A stretch of DNA of 64,000 nucleotides. Origin: Akebia trifoliata. Taxonomy: Eukaryota > Streptophyta > Magnoliopsida > Ranunculales > Lardizabalaceae. The position numbers and the translations under genes were made by a program. Positions 35,523-47,969 of this stretch are shown here, one piece after another. Position 1 is the stretch's first letter. The number at the start of each line of letters is the position of its first letter. The notes below the pieces were generated by a model. That model ran no database searches. It worked only from the letters and a program-made list of their open reading frames with translations, and had not been told where the DNA came from. Where the stretch lies: assembly GCA_017979445.1 (NCBI GenBank), contig CM030718.1:22749021-22813020 (forward strand), in the 5' to 3' direction.

Positions 35523-38500
35523 TGTGGTGCCTCCGAAATACTAACACAAAGTCTAATGTCAAATCTTGATGTACTAGGTGGTGCCTTGAAATTTCAGCAT
35601 GATTTCTTATGTTTATATTAGCATTCCAAGGCAATTAAACACCTGATAAACCATACACATGATATCATATATATATATATGGGTAGCATTCAATGGCAAA
35701 CTTTTTAGCAAACTTTTTGGCAAAACATTTTTCAAAACATGAGTTAGAGGTTTTGGAATGGGCTGATTTATGGTAAGGATGATCTCTACTATGAGGAGAT
35801 CATCCGCACCAAAAATCAGCCCATTCCAAAACTTCTAACCCATGTTTACAAGCTGAAAAATTGTGGACCGTTAATTTTTTGTAAACTGTTTTTGATGGGG
35901 TTAGAAGTTTTGGAATGGGCTGATTTTTGGTGATGATGATCTCCTCATCGTAGAGATCCTCCTCACCAAAAATCAGCCCATTCCAAAACCTCTAACTCAT
36001 GTGTTTGAAAAATGTTTTGCCAAAAAGTTTGCCATTGAACACCCCTATATATATATATACAAAAACAACATAATAGTAGAAATATATATACATCTAATAA
36101 CGTACGATAGATTAGAGTATGAAATAAAAAATTAATATATAGGATTATACAAAAATTCCTCACTCTAACGAAAATCCTAACACTCAACCCAAAATATATG
36201 ATACTATATGTACTAATTAATACCGTTGGGAGATACAATCGCAATACTCATCAGGTAATGAACTCTAGTTGTCTATCTAACCCACCAGATGGTCATCACT
36301 CGTGCTCTATACTTGTTTTGCCAAGCGTCGGATCTAAAACTAAAAAAATGGAGAAGGATAGGATTAGTAACAATAGTTACCTAGTAGAGAAGCAAATAAT
36401 TCTTGCAAATAATCTCATCCTAACTTGAATGAGTGGGCATTCTGAATCGTTTCAATATATGCAAAGTTTTACAGAATAAACTATGATTTACTGGTATATA
36501 CAATCAGGGATGAGCAACTAAACATTTTTAAAGATTCATATTACATCAATCAATAATACTCACTATAGATTTCTTTTTATACCATTCTAATTTATAACAT
36601 TAAAACATTAAAAATATTTTTCATTTTATAATTCAAAATAGAGCAACATATATATAATACACAATAGTAAAGTAGTAGAATTAAAAAGTTTGAATTCTAC
36701 GATTAGATCACTCCCAATCGGGACATGATGTTCCATAATAAAGTATTAGTTCCTAATTTTGTGGCTGGTCGATGTTTACTACACTTACGGGACTATTTAT
36801 TTGGCTTAGGCAAACCGTTTGACGTGACCATAAGTAATGGGTCTCTTTTCATTGCGTCAGAACGTTCAACTACTTTAAATTGTTAGTGATCACTAACTAA
36901 TTAGTTTTGTCTATTCTTATTAGACGTGCATGTGATTCCCATTATACATCCCCATTCGTGTATAATCACCTTTAAAATACAAGTTCACTGAAAAAGATAG
37001 AGAGAAATAGACCCAGATTCCAGTTGTCACTCCACTCTCATACACGTCTCATACCACGTATGAGTTTGGTTGTCCCTACCGTACATCTTAAGATAGTATA
37101 TCACTCTGGATGATATGAGAAACTATCCATTCAGGTATTCACAAGCTCTTTAATAGTTCACAAAATAGCTACATATCATTTCTTTTCTTTAAAATAAATA
37201 AGAAATTGACAATTATTTTTCTTTGAAAATAATTAAAAAATAAACATTACAGAGTTGAGAATGGATATCCAATTTTCTACCATGTAATTGTGGCTATGCA
37301 GCTTAAAATAAATAATAGTACAGAAAAATAAATAAACATGCACGTTACCTTGTGACAATAGAAAGTAAATTAACACTGGATATATGTTCATCAACTCACA
37401 TATAGCATCACAATGTAAAATGTATACATCACCCCTCAGGTGTGATTCTGACATTTTACCGTTTCTTCCCCTTTTTTTTTTTTTCAATTTTTATAATTTT
37501 CAATCTTTCGAACAAAACATTCATTTTATGATATTTATCAGCTCAATATGAGTTCATTGAATATTAAATCATTTTTCAAACTTTGAAATTCATTTTTATC
37601 AATAACATTACAAAAATTATAAAATTTAGATCAAAACGGAGTCCGAACAGTACATAAGACCCAACTAACAAAAATAATCCTATGAAATGTTATACTCACA
37701 TATAATTTGTTATAAAACACAATTAAACCTATTAAACATAAAAATCTTAGTGTGAATTTAAAATAATAAATAGAGTTCTAAAATTTTTAAACACATTACG
37801 AATTTTTGTTAAAAATCCTAAATGTAATTTTCACAATCTACGATTATCAATAGAAATTGAAAGTCCTCTACCAATATTTATGCAATAGAATTGAAGCATG
37901 TACGTGGAAATTGAGTTAATTAACATAAAAATTGAGGCGGATTTGATGTCAATATGACTAATTTTTTTAATCGGACCTGGTGATTTTGAAGATCTCGATG
38001 ACGTTGTCTTTTCTCCCTTTTACGACGGAGGACGGTTTAACCTTAAAGTAGATGAAATTTAGGGTTGAAGGTTCGTTATATTTTTGATTGTTTTTCAATG
38101 AAATAGGAAGAAAGAGAATAGAAAAAGAAAAAAAATAGGTAAGTTTTGTAGAGTTCGATGCTGCGAACATTTTTCCCTTCTTTTTTAGGCGTCGACGGCG
38201 TCCCATTTGTAATGAATCTACAACTCAAAGTTGGTTGAAATTAACATTCTAAAAATCGTATGGGTTAGCTGGTTTTGGACGACTTAAGAGATGATGAATA
38301 GTGAATTTCATTAAAAAAAATTTATATAAGTTGACAAGACGAAATCGGTATTTTCGACATTATTTCATTTAACGATAACTCGACCGTCAAGACTCCAAAA
38401 GTGACAAGTAAATATTCTATTCTTTATAATTTTTTATTTTAGATCTAATGGTGTGGTCAAATTCCACAAATTCTGTCTCTAAAAAAAATTCACTATTTTG

Positions 38501-38893
38501 ACCTGATGGAATCCTAAAATTGACGTACGATAATTCGATTTTCTTGACTGAAAAAATGATGAATAAATACTTCATTTTCTATAAATTTTCATTTTGGATC
38601 AAATGTTGCTATCAGATTTTAAAATTCTTGTTTTAGCAAAAATTCATTTTTTTAACCTAATCCGACTCGAAGATCGAAGATTTTGTAACTTTTCTGTTCG
38701 AATTCACATTTAAGCATGCTTACAAGTTAAAGTATGTTTTCTAACTATTTCGAATCCAATGGTGATATCAGATTTCATTAAAAATGAGTAGAAAAATCTT
38801 AAAGTTTTACCCTAAGTCTCACTTTCAGAATTTTCTCAAAATTCCACTATTTATTTTTTCTCGAGATACAAATAAAAAACTTGGGATTTTACA
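35523..38893 (-). mobile_element. Gypsy solo LTR with nested MITE
   Basis: A perfect 5-bp duplication TGGAT (35518-35522 and 38894-38898) flanks it. On the minus strand it starts TGTAAAATCCCAAG and ends GGCACCACA, and is colinear with the LTR at 28228-31369 (ACTAGGTGGTGCC, GACGTGACCATAAG, TGACTTTTTTCA-poor stretch, CTCACCATTGGATT-like region). Length is 3371 bp including the MITE at 35683-36044. Confidence 0.92.
35683..36044. mobile_element. Double-hairpin MITE family M, copy 1
   Basis: The terminal inverted repeats are GGGTAGCATTCAATGGCAAA and TTTGCCATTGAACACCCC. (TA)n runs flank both sides. Inside are two further hairpins built on GGAATGGGCTGATTT / AAATCAGCCCATTCC with GATGATCTC / GAGATCATC inner parts. 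It has no ORF and is nested in the gypsy solo LTR, so it is younger than that LTR. Confidence 0.85.
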
Positions 38894-39287
38894 TGGATTG
38901 AGGCTAGAAGGTTTCATTATTTTATTTGGTGGGTTGTCTCTCTCCACCAAATTAAGAGTTGAGATATCATGGATTCCCAACAAAAATGAATCCCTAGAAA
39001 ACCTTTATAAGATATATACAGATATTTAGGAAATCTTTAATTAAGGGTAGAAAAGTCCTTATTTATAGTTTGTACGACTGGGATGGAAGAACCTCCTAAG
39101 AATTCCTTTGAAATGGATTGAAAAAAAAAAGTCAATATTTATTCCTCAGATTTTTTTTATTTTGGGACCACACGTGCCATCTCACCTGGCATGTGTACAA
39201 CATTAAATAGCCACCTTTTGGTATAATGACATATAAAGTTTCGAAGGCATAACCTTGATGGATGGGCATATAGCTCTGCATGTGTTT

Positions 39288-39680
39288 TTACTCCCATATC
39301 AACACCCATTGGATGCTCAAACCATCTGGTGATCTCATAGATAAGAGCAGAAGCCCGATGTTGGTTGCTATAAGCATTAGGGTGAGGGAAAGGATCATGT
39401 ATTGCATGTCATTATCATCCAAGGTGATTGCAATACTTGACACAGCAGGTGGCTTGTTGTCAACCTTTGTGACAAGAAATGACATGATCTACTAGAACGG
39501 ATTGCTAGCCAACATTGTGGGACCTGCTTGATGACCTAACCTATTGAGATAGGCCATTGACACATGCGTGTCACCTAACTCGTTGAATAACATAAAGGAA
39601 GGTTCTATATGATTGTTAATAAGTCTAATTGGCCCGTCAAATAGTATAATATATTGACTTTTTATACAAAAGCATAACAA
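39288..39680 (-). pseudogene. Open-frame remnant of unknown origin
   Basis: On the minus strand one frame runs from 39680 to 39288 with only a TAG-TAG pair (about 39492-39497) interrupting it. It reads GDTHVSMAYLNRLGHQAG..., then KVDNKPPAVSSIAITLDDND and a hydrophobic LSLTLMLIATNIGLLLLS segment that could span a membrane. Its composition looks more like protein-coding sequence than its surroundings. I do not recognise the family. It could be a captured or relic gene fragment, or chance. Confidence 0.35.
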
Positions 39681-40430
39681 AAATAAGGATTTACGTAATT
39701 CAACAAATTATGTAAATCTGCAGAAGAGAAGGAGATCAATCCACTATCAACGATAAAAATCAATTACAAACACAAATCCTAATTTTGAATTAGTCTCTCG
39801 AGCCCAAACCCCACTTAGGAATGTATATTAGATATTCCTGGAACCATGGGCTGGGAGGGTTTGCAAGTACTCCATCTTGCAAGATCATCCAATTATACGT
39901 GTCTTTCCCTTAACTCACATACACTCTTTCTCCCTAACTACTAAAATTCTCCTCTTTTTTGAACCTCCTCTTCTTTTTTTCCCCATTTTAATGTCACGAA
40001 CACAATGACCCAGCAATAATAAACATGATTTAGTTGAATTCAAAGTCACCCTTAATTAATGGAATCATACGCCATCGCATCCTTGAGTTTTGCCTGATTC
40101 ACTTCTCTACCTCATGAGTACGTTAGTGAAGCCCATCTTTAGGGGTCCAATTCATATGTGTAAATTATGCATGTTCGACTTAGATTAAGTGCAATTCAAC
40201 CAGACTCTGATTTAGCTCAATTGTGTTAGATTCCAACCCAATTCCTATTAAAAGTAGAATTCATTTTATGCGTAATGTAGTAATATGTTTTTATTAATAT
40301 AGTAACTGAGAGCTTCACCATTTTTCCTGTCACTTTGTTTTTGCTTGGATTGTAATGCGTTGGGGTCTGAGTTTGTATTTTAGGCCTTAGCTGGGCTTAA
40401 ACCCAACCCAAGATGGTAAGCAATGACACA
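39681..40430. other. Non-coding; LTR-like AGGATTTACG fragment
   Basis: AAAATAAGGATTTACGTAATTC at about 39687 resembles the small-LTR motif at 12480 and 16850, suggesting a fragment of a related LTR. I could not define termini. The rest is AT-rich. Confidence 0.35.
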
Positions 40431-40449
40431 CACACACACAAAAAAACTT

Positions 40450-40704
40450 TTTATTTTTATTTTTTAAACAGGGTATCCGTATGGCTAGCTGGTTGTGCAC
40501 GTCCATCGGATTTTTGCCCGACCCATACAACAACGTTATCCATCAGGACTAGTCCCTTGCCATCACACACCATCCCACCTTATCACATGACACCATTTAA
40601 GGAGTCACATTTTTGGGGAGGGGCATATAGAGATTCAAAGATACGAATTGGGGAGTAAACCTACTCGCTCTTACTATCTCAGCTAACCCTCGGTGGGTAA
40701 TGGC
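40450..40704 (-). mobile_element. tRNA-derived SINE, family 2, copy 1
   Basis: The flanking repeat is AAAAAACTT (40441-40449 and 40705-40713). On the minus strand it begins near TGCCATTACCCACCGAGGG, has the A-box-like TTAGCTGAGATAGTAAGAG and a B-box-like TTTGAATCTC, and ends in a T/A-rich tail. Its 5' part matches 47790-47956. Confidence 0.75.
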
Positions 40705-40713
40705 AAAAAACTT

Positions 40714-41424
40714 GATCAGTACTTGTAGGCAATAGCTTCAAAAGTCGCAAATAAATTTTAAAGTAAATAAAATTTATAAACTTATGTTCTTCTCAAAAAT
40801 ATTAAATTTAATCGAATAACTCCGTCAAATTTCTAACTTGATTTGATGCACTTTTAATTGATTCAATTGAGTTGATTCAATGATTTTCCAAGTTTACTCC
40901 ATATGATTGGGGGCTGAGATATCTTTTCTGTGATCTATCCTAAATTCAACGAATTACTAGTCTCACTCCATTCATTTATTTTTATTTTCTTCTTAATTGA
41001 GGTGCAATAAGTAAAAAATTGGGATGCGAACAAAAAAACCTCTCTCATAAAACTATGAATTTTCTAAATACTTTGACCACTAAAATCTTTCTAACCCTCT
41101 GTACATATTCACCAACTCAAGTACGGATTTAAAACAGTAAGGGAAAGCTTCCAGGAAATTAAGCCGGAAAGAAATGAGAAAAAATGAGGAAAAAATTATT
41201 ATATATTAAAAATTATGAAAAAAAAAATTTCTCATGTATCATTAGACATCTACTCTAAGTTTATAATATATCTTTTAGTGAAAAAATGGCATTGAATATC
41301 TATGTATGACAACATGTTTCCATACCTAATTATAGATTTTATGATGATAAAAAAAGTCTAACCATCAATGTAGCTTTGGAACAAAATAACACGCTATCGG
41401 AAAAAAGAAATTAACATCAAGCAC
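40714..41424. other. Intergenic, nothing recognised
   Basis: AT-rich with no open frame of note and no clear repeat ends. Confidence 0.4.
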
Positions 41425-42063
41425 AAGGTTAGGGCTGACAATGGATCGGTTCGGTATCGGATTAGTACCACTCTAATATCGATCCAAATTTTTTTAAACA
41501 TATACCCGATTGGATTAATGAACATGTGAAATGAATCCGATTTGTTTTATTTTCATCCTTAATCTGAAATCGATCCGAATACATGCCTTACTTTCAAATT
41601 ATCAATGTTCAAAAATTATAAAAATATATAATTTGAAAAGATTTACTTTCCAACTACAAATATAAAAGGGAAACCAAAAATATTAAAAAGTTTCATCTAT
41701 ATATATGGGTCGGGTTCTGTAGACCCCATTACGACCCCCTTTGCGACACACCATTTTGTCTTATATGGGCAAAAATGTTTGGAATGGGCTGATTTTTTGT
41801 GAGGATGATCTCTATGGTGAGGAGATCATCCTTGCCAAAAATCAGCTCATTATGAAACTTCTAGCCCCATGTTTACAAGTTGAAAATTTTTAGACCATCC
41901 AATTTTTGTAAATCAATTTTGATGGGGTTAGAAGTTTTGGAATGGGATGATTTTTTGCCAGGATGATCCCCTCGTCACAGAGATCATCCTCACAAAAAAT
42001 CAGCCCATTCCAAACATTTTTGCCCATATAAGACAAACGGTGGGTGGGTCGTAATAACGCCAT

Positions 42064-42110
<47 letters not shown>

Positions 42111-42265
42111 TAAGAATAATAAAAAAACATTAAAAATATGTTCAGTGTGGATTTTTTTTCTAGAGCGGATTGATGTGCACTCAAATATAATTTTTCCTAT
42201 TTTTTCGGATCAGATCGATTTGCACGATTTTGACATTCGATATATATTTTGATGATTGCCAACCA
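41425..42265. repeat. Possible TIR repeat hosting MITE M copy 2
   Basis: GGGCTGACAATGGATCGG at 41429 and GATTGCCAACCATAC at 42254 could be weak inverted ends, and both halves carry GATCCGAAT/GATCGATTTG-type motifs (41465-41600 and 42210-42235). The ends are uncertain. Confidence 0.4.
41707..42065. mobile_element. Double-hairpin MITE family M, copy 2
   Basis: The left part CATTACGACCCCC...TTGTCTTATATGGG is inverted at the right as CCCATATAAGACAA...GGGTCGTAAT. It is flanked by (TA)n on both sides, the right run being about 40 bp. It contains the same two internal GGAATGGGMTGATTT hairpins as copy 1 and has nearly the same length (359 versus 362 bp). Confidence 0.82.
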
Positions 42266-42487
42266 TACATATGGCCATAGACTTGTAAAAAATGGATTAT
42301 TTTTAAAAAAATTTAAACAACGCATTTAAAACAGAAAAAAACATGTGTTAAAACATAAAAGTCATGTTTAAAAAATATTTTTTTAGAAGTCAAAAAAATA
42401 TTATTGTTTTAATCATTGGAGGGGAAAAACTCATTTTAAACGAGACTTCAAAGAAAAAGGGAGATTTTTTGTTACAATGCCTCGATC

Positions 42488-44450
42488 TGTAACACCCTCG
42501 ATTTAAACACATATCTTGAGGAAATTTATAAGTCAACATATGGAAGAATTTTTTTTGAAGTTGAAATTTTTCAAAACCGATTATACCATTAGGTCCGCAT
42601 TAAAAAATTAATTGAAATAAACTATAAGATCACGAAAACCAGAGTTCGGGACATAGACTTTTTAATTAAAACAAAATGAATTTAATAATGCCCGTTACGT
42701 CCTTTTAAGATTATAAATATTAAATTCATGAAAATTTTATAATCTATCCTCTATTTCCCACGTTTTCTTCTTCTAAAACAAAACCTTAGAGAAACCCAAG
42801 CCTCCTTCCATTTTCAACCTAAGTTTTCATCTACTTAAAAGATCCGTTAAACTTCAACGTAAAAGATAAAATTGCTCAGTTCATCGTAAGTTTTGAGGAG
42901 AATTAAAGAAATAGCATTTCCAACCATATCCGATACGAAATCTTTGACCCAACTCAATTTTCTACACTTTTCGAATATATCTTGGCGTATATTTAATGTG
43001 GGAAACTTTTAGATCTTCCTAAGTGTCGTAGATTTCTATGCCTTGTAGTTTTAAAACAAAAATTTATTATTTTATTATAAAAGAAATTAAATTTAAAAAA
43101 GAAAAAAACATCATTTTGAAGAATCTATGATTCTCGCCACTCTAGATAAATTTGTGGGGGTTAACTTGTAAAGTCTGTTGAGAATTTGTTATTTATCTGT
43201 TTTTGACGATCTATATATTGTTGGAAAGATCTGAAAGTCTCCTTTATAGGAAAAATATAAAATAAAAAAAATTAAATAAAATTTTGTATTCAGAGAAGTC
43301 AATTTGCAATGCAAGATAGTCATCTTAGTTTTTTTTTCTTTAATGTTGTATTATTTTATTTTTGTGTTATTTTTTTTATAAAGAAAATAAGATCATTGGG
43401 ATGAGAGAGACCCTAAAGTTTTTATTAGGATAGTTTGAACACCATTAGTAGTCATATCATTTTTATCTATATAATTATTTTGTGTAGAAAATCGAGAATG
43501 CGTAAAGTGAAGAAGAAGGAATCGAATTTCATTAACGGATTCCAATATTGATTAAGGCAGGTGCTCACGACACATTTATTTATATATATGTAGTAAATAA
43601 AAATTAAAATATAGCATGATTATGTGTTTCTTATGTTCTTATCGATAATGTGAGATATAAATGTCTGATAGATTTTGATGATAAATTTTTTATTATCATA
43701 ATAATGTTTATGTTCAAACTGTATGGAATATTTTTTTTAAAGATGAATGTGAAATTGCATAATTATGAATACAATTTGAAATGATGAATTGAGCAAATCA
43801 GGATTTAATTCCTTGGGTGAAAGACCCGAAAAGCTCTCAAGAAAGATTTCGCATTTTGAAATAGAGAGTTTAATTGAGCTGTTGGAAAAATCAATGATGA
43901 TGATTATAGCCAAACCAGCGAGAAAATTGGTCATTATTTCATGCATGATTATTTTGGAATAACTTGATTACTTGATGATAACATGATCATATATTTCTTT
44001 TTTATTTGTGTGTATGTATGCATAGATGTTAGTGTAACGTTGACTTTCTTACAAACTTTATATTATCAATTCTGTTGAAAAAAACTTTTCAGATAATGAT
44101 CATTGAGATTGGAGTTGGACGATGAAAATGTCAAATCATCAACGAATATAATTTATTTATTTTTTTAGTAGTTGTTTAGTCTTTTTAGGATTCAAATTTA
44201 GAATAGTTTTATTTTATTTTTTATATCTGGTTTGAATGTAATAAGTACCCAACAAGTATTACTACATTTGACGTTTTGATTGAATTCTAAGATGATGCTT
44301 TTCATTTTAATAAGTATTAATTTTTATTCTTTCTTTTTAAATATTTAGTTAATATGATTCAATGATTCTTTTTTCTTCTCATATCGTTAAATTAAGATCT
44401 TGAATCTGGTTATAGATTGGATCAAGGTTGGCAATTTTTAGGGTGTGCCA
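42488..44450 (+). mobile_element. Gypsy-type solo LTR, second family
   Basis: It starts TGTAACACCCTCGATTTAAA and ends AGGGTGTGCCA, flanked by CGATC (42483-42487) and CGATT (44451-44455), a 5-bp duplication with one change. The start resembles the LTR at 28228 (TGTAACACCC, TCTTGAGGAAA, ACCATTAGGTCCG), but the body differs. It is 1963 bp with no internal coding region alongside. Confidence 0.82.
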
Positions 44451-44806
44451 CGATTCCCAATTGCTATGGGGAACAAAAGACGAAATGCAATTGATTTTCC
44501 CATTTAAGTGGTTTTCGCTTCTCCTTGTTTCTATTCCCAACTCCTTTCCAGGTAGTTCTTAATGTTTGACATTTTCCATACTTCGTGAGTGCAACATCAA
44601 GTAATTCGCTCATGTAGTGGAAAACGTAATAGCAAATGCGTTCTTGCTTTAAGAAGTTTGTACTGAAGAAGTGATCGAAAAAATATTTAAAGCGAGGCAT
44701 CTTGTGCATCTTGGTGGCTAACAAGACTTCCGATAAAGAGAAATCCCATTCTTGGGGGAGGGGGGGGGGTGTAATAACCCCTAAAACTAATGTCTCGATA
44801 CAACAT

Positions 44807-45563
44807 AGGGAAAATTACTTAAAGGATCCTCACAGAAGATCGTTTCTTTTCAAATAGTCTCTTAGTTTTTAGCGGTTGCTTGACAAGACATTTAGTAAAC
44901 CTTTTTCTTTATAAATGGTCCCTAGACCTCATTTCCCACATTTTTCACAATTGAATGCCTTAATCGTTCGAACTCATTATTTTCATCCAAAAATTGGATT
45001 TTTGACATCTCAATGGAGTTTCAGGGACTCTATTCTGTCAGAAAGGATTTAAGAAAGAAGAAGAAACCATTTTCAAGAGGGATTTTCAAACATTTTGAAG
45101 ATATATGTTAAAATTAAAATTAGGATTTTTTTTTCAGCTTTTTTTTTTTTTTTATATTTAGCTTTTTGGTGAAAATTAATCAAGAATGATTATTTTGGGT
45201 TGAAATCATTTAAACAAGTCAATGTCTCAAGTTTTCAATCAGTCTTTCTATGTATTTTAGTCGAAAAAATTCGAAAATTAAAAATGTGTGAGTTTTATTA
45301 GTGTCAAGTTCACTATTTTTTATTTAAAAAAATGTTGAACTCGACAATAATTAGAAAGCGTCGAATTCGACAATAAATAAAAAGTTGTGAACTCAACAGT
45401 AAATAGTGGTGAGTTCGACAATAAAAATTTAGAACTCACCATTAAGTGGGGGGACCATTACAAAAGAAATAATTTACTAAATGTCTTGTCAAACCACCGC
45501 TCAAAATGTATGGACTATTTAGAAAAACACCCTTCCACAAGGGTCCTTTAAATAATTTTCCCT
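44807..45563. mobile_element. Long-TIR MITE (AGGGAAAATTA ends)
   Basis: Left AGGGAAAATTACTTAAAGGA...ACAAGACATTTAGTAAAC and right TTTACTAAATGTCTTGTCAA...TAAATAATTTTCCCT are inverted over about 95 bp. The central part contains CTCGACAATAA/GAACTC units repeated several times (45300-45430). There is no ORF. Confidence 0.75.
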
Positions 45564-45604
45564 TCACAATAAGATCCTAAGCCGGCGGTACGAGATCAAA
45601 CACA

Positions 45605-45605
<1 letters not shown>

Positions 45606-45640
<35 letters not shown>

Positions 45641-45671
45641 TCATCAATCAATCAAATATATATATATATAG
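45606..45671. repeat. (TA)n microsatellites
   Basis: Two TA runs (about 45606-45639 and 45657-45671) are separated by a short AATCAATC stretch. Confidence 0.85.
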
Positions 45672-45971
45672 TTTTATATATCAAGTCTCATGCACAAGCA
45701 CGTGGCAGGTCATACTTACCTCTTGCTTAGCTGTGAAATGATACACTTTTGTCCTGTGGTCCAATCTCACCACGTGCCTGATTTAAACAATTTTATCAAT
45801 TATTTTTTGTCGTTAATTATGTTTTCACATTGGCAAATGATCGACGGCCCCACCATACAATAACGTCGTGATGGCTAGTCAAAGGTTTATGCCCACATTA
45901 AACAAATACTTAATTTTGTCGGAATAATCAATAAACAACAATGCTGTAATCACTATAGATTACAATACTCC

Positions 45972-46105
45972 GCTGACGAGGAGGCATGGACACAGAATTA
46001 TAGATTTTTCCTTCGGGATATTTAATTGTACATCTTCATAAAAGATATGCAATTGTGTATCCCAAGGAAAAAGATCTATGGTTCCATATCCATGCCACAT
46101 CAACA
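45972..46105. mobile_element. Hairpin MITE family H, copy 1
   Basis: Left arm AGGCATGGACACAGAATTAT-AGATTTTTCC and right arm GGAAAAAGATCTATGGTTCC-ATATCCATGCC fold into one imperfect stem with a loop containing TCTTCATAAAAGATA. The arm motif CATAGAT-TTTTTC is shared with hairpins at 49020, 53415 and 62258. Confidence 0.7.
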
Positions 46106-46214
46106 AAGTATTGATCGAGTGAAGATTTTCTAACTGTCACATGTGCTTGAGGATAGACTCGAGCATCAAAATTATTTTGATTCATATTTTTAGAGTCATA
46201 GATAAAAATAAGAA

Positions 46215-46330
46215 TAATACTGAAGTGACCTCAGGTTGGAATCTCATATCGCACTTCTTGACGTGAAAGTGAATAGGAACCATAGATGCTTTTTCACTTG
46301 TTTCAACCTAAGGTCACTCCAACACGACTA
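46215..46330. mobile_element. Short foldback related to the 49-kb hairpin
   Basis: GAAGTGACCTCAGGTTGGAA at the left and TTTCAACCTAAGGTCACTCC at the right are inverted. The left arm CTCATATCGCACTTCTTGAC matches 49050-49075. A third, partial copy lies at 63365-63415. Confidence 0.65.
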
Positions 46331-46437
46331 TAAAATTAAAATACCTCAAATCTTTAGATTGGAAATTATCAACTTTACGAGTAAGTCGATCCAAAAGAGT
46401 GTACGATCCATCATTCATGGTCATTGTGAGGATTGAG

Positions 46438-47142
46438 GACTAGGGCTATCGATGAATCATTCATACTTGAAGTTCGAAAATGAGGATTCAAATTTTGAAA
46501 AGGTTATTATCCAATACGGTTCGGATCAGATACCTTATCAAATCGATTCTAGATCAACCATGTTCCACTCCAATAAAATGTAGGAAAGTATATAAATTAT
46601 ATTATATATTTAATTTAAAGAACTACTATTAGCACTCAAACTTTTACTTATTACACTCCAATTTCTTAAATTATATATCACAACCCAACTCAAGATTAAA
46701 ACACACCATTCAAACATTACATAGATTTGGCTCTAAGTTATTAATCAACATTATAACACTCATTGAAATAATTTCAATAGTTGTTTACAATTAGGATTAG
46801 ATATAAAATCTTATTATTATGTGTGCACTATTTTCCCCCTCCAACTTTTACTTATTTTCAATCATTCATTTATTATTATTATTATTATTATTTAATTGAA
46901 GCGTAATAAATAAAAGTTTGGGTGTCAATAGAAGTTTCTTGATTTAAATGTATGAAGTTTATTTGGGTTTTGTATATAAAATTGGATTTGGATCCTAATA
47001 TTGAGATTCGATAAAAACCCAAACCGACAAGAGTTCAATCTGATTCTTATCGAATCAATTCCAAATCAAACCTAATCCTTAATAGATGACCTGTCAACCA
47101 TGATCTGATCTAGATCCAATCCATATACAACCCTAGTTATGG
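46438..47142. mobile_element. Non-autonomous TIR repeat (ACTAGGGYTRT ends)
   Basis: ACTAGGGCTATCGATGAATC at the left and, inverted, ACTAGGGTTGTATATGGATT at the right. A (TTA)n tract lies at 46870-46892. There is no transposase frame. Confidence 0.55.
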
Positions 47143-47776
47143 GTGAGGACAACAACATCCATCAATAAAAGTGAAATTATATTACAACACCAACTTTTAC
47201 TTATAATACATCAATCTTTTGTTGGAATGTATGCAGTCATTCCCTTTTTTTTTTATGGCACCCCATTTTTTCTTCTTCTAGAAGATCATTGATTGTTCTC
47301 CTCCAAAGAGGGAAAAAAAATGGATGAGTTCATTCATGAAGAAATTTTGAAATCTAAGAAAAGAGGAGAGATCAAAACCATTTTTTCTCCACTAGCTTTG
47401 TTCAAAGAAAGCTTAATGGATGATTATTTTTTATTTTTTTATTTTGAACATTTCATTCATAGAGGATTTTTGAAATCTATTATTTCTGATTGATTTTGAA
47501 ATTAAATTCATTCTCCCCTTTTTTTTCTTCTTCTCATTTTCATACTTTTTTTTAGCCTTTTCTCATGTTCTCTCCCTTTCTCGTACGTTTTGTGGTGGAA
47601 TGTGTAATTTCATTAATTAATGTATTCTAAATAAAAGTTAGAATGCCGATAGAAGTTCTTTAATCTTTCAATTATTCCATATTATATAAGATGGTTAGTA
47701 TTGGATAATTTTATTATTGACCAATGGAGCGCTTAAGAGGCATGTGCCAAATTGTGGGTCAAAGAGTTCTAATGAT
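47143..47776. other. Intergenic, AT-rich
   Basis: The 66-codon plus frame at 47293-47493 is lysine/phenylalanine-rich and matches nothing I recognise. No other structure seen. Confidence 0.4.
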
Positions 47777-47789
47777 ATGTGCTTATATA

Positions 47790-47956
47790 TTTTATTTCTG
47801 TTTTGATGAGTTGCACATATCATCTCACTCGGCACGTGAATAATAGATAAATAACCAACATTTTAATAGAGAGAGGACATATAGAGATTCGAAGTCCTGA
47901 CCTGGAGAGCAAACCCAATCAATCTTGCTATCTCAACTAAGCCTTGGTGAGTAATG
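47790..47956 (-). mobile_element. tRNA-derived SINE, family 2, copy 2
   Basis: A 13-bp direct repeat ATGTGCTTATATA flanks it perfectly (47777-47789 and 47957-47969). On the minus strand it reads CATTACTCACCAAGGCTTAG, then GTTGAGATAGCAAGATTG (A-box region) and GGACTTCGAATCTC (B box). It is 167 bp, shorter than the copy at 40450. Confidence 0.85.
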
Positions 47957-47969
47957 ATGTGCTTATATA

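Larger units (their letters stand above)
35310..39330. repeat. Dispersed repeat D, copy 2 (split by a gypsy solo LTR)
   Basis: The flanks 35310-35522 and 38894-39330 match 12205-13110 in order, with the 3.4-kb solo LTR between them. The junction TTGAGGCTAGAAGG is the empty site for the small LTR of copy 1. Confidence 0.75.
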
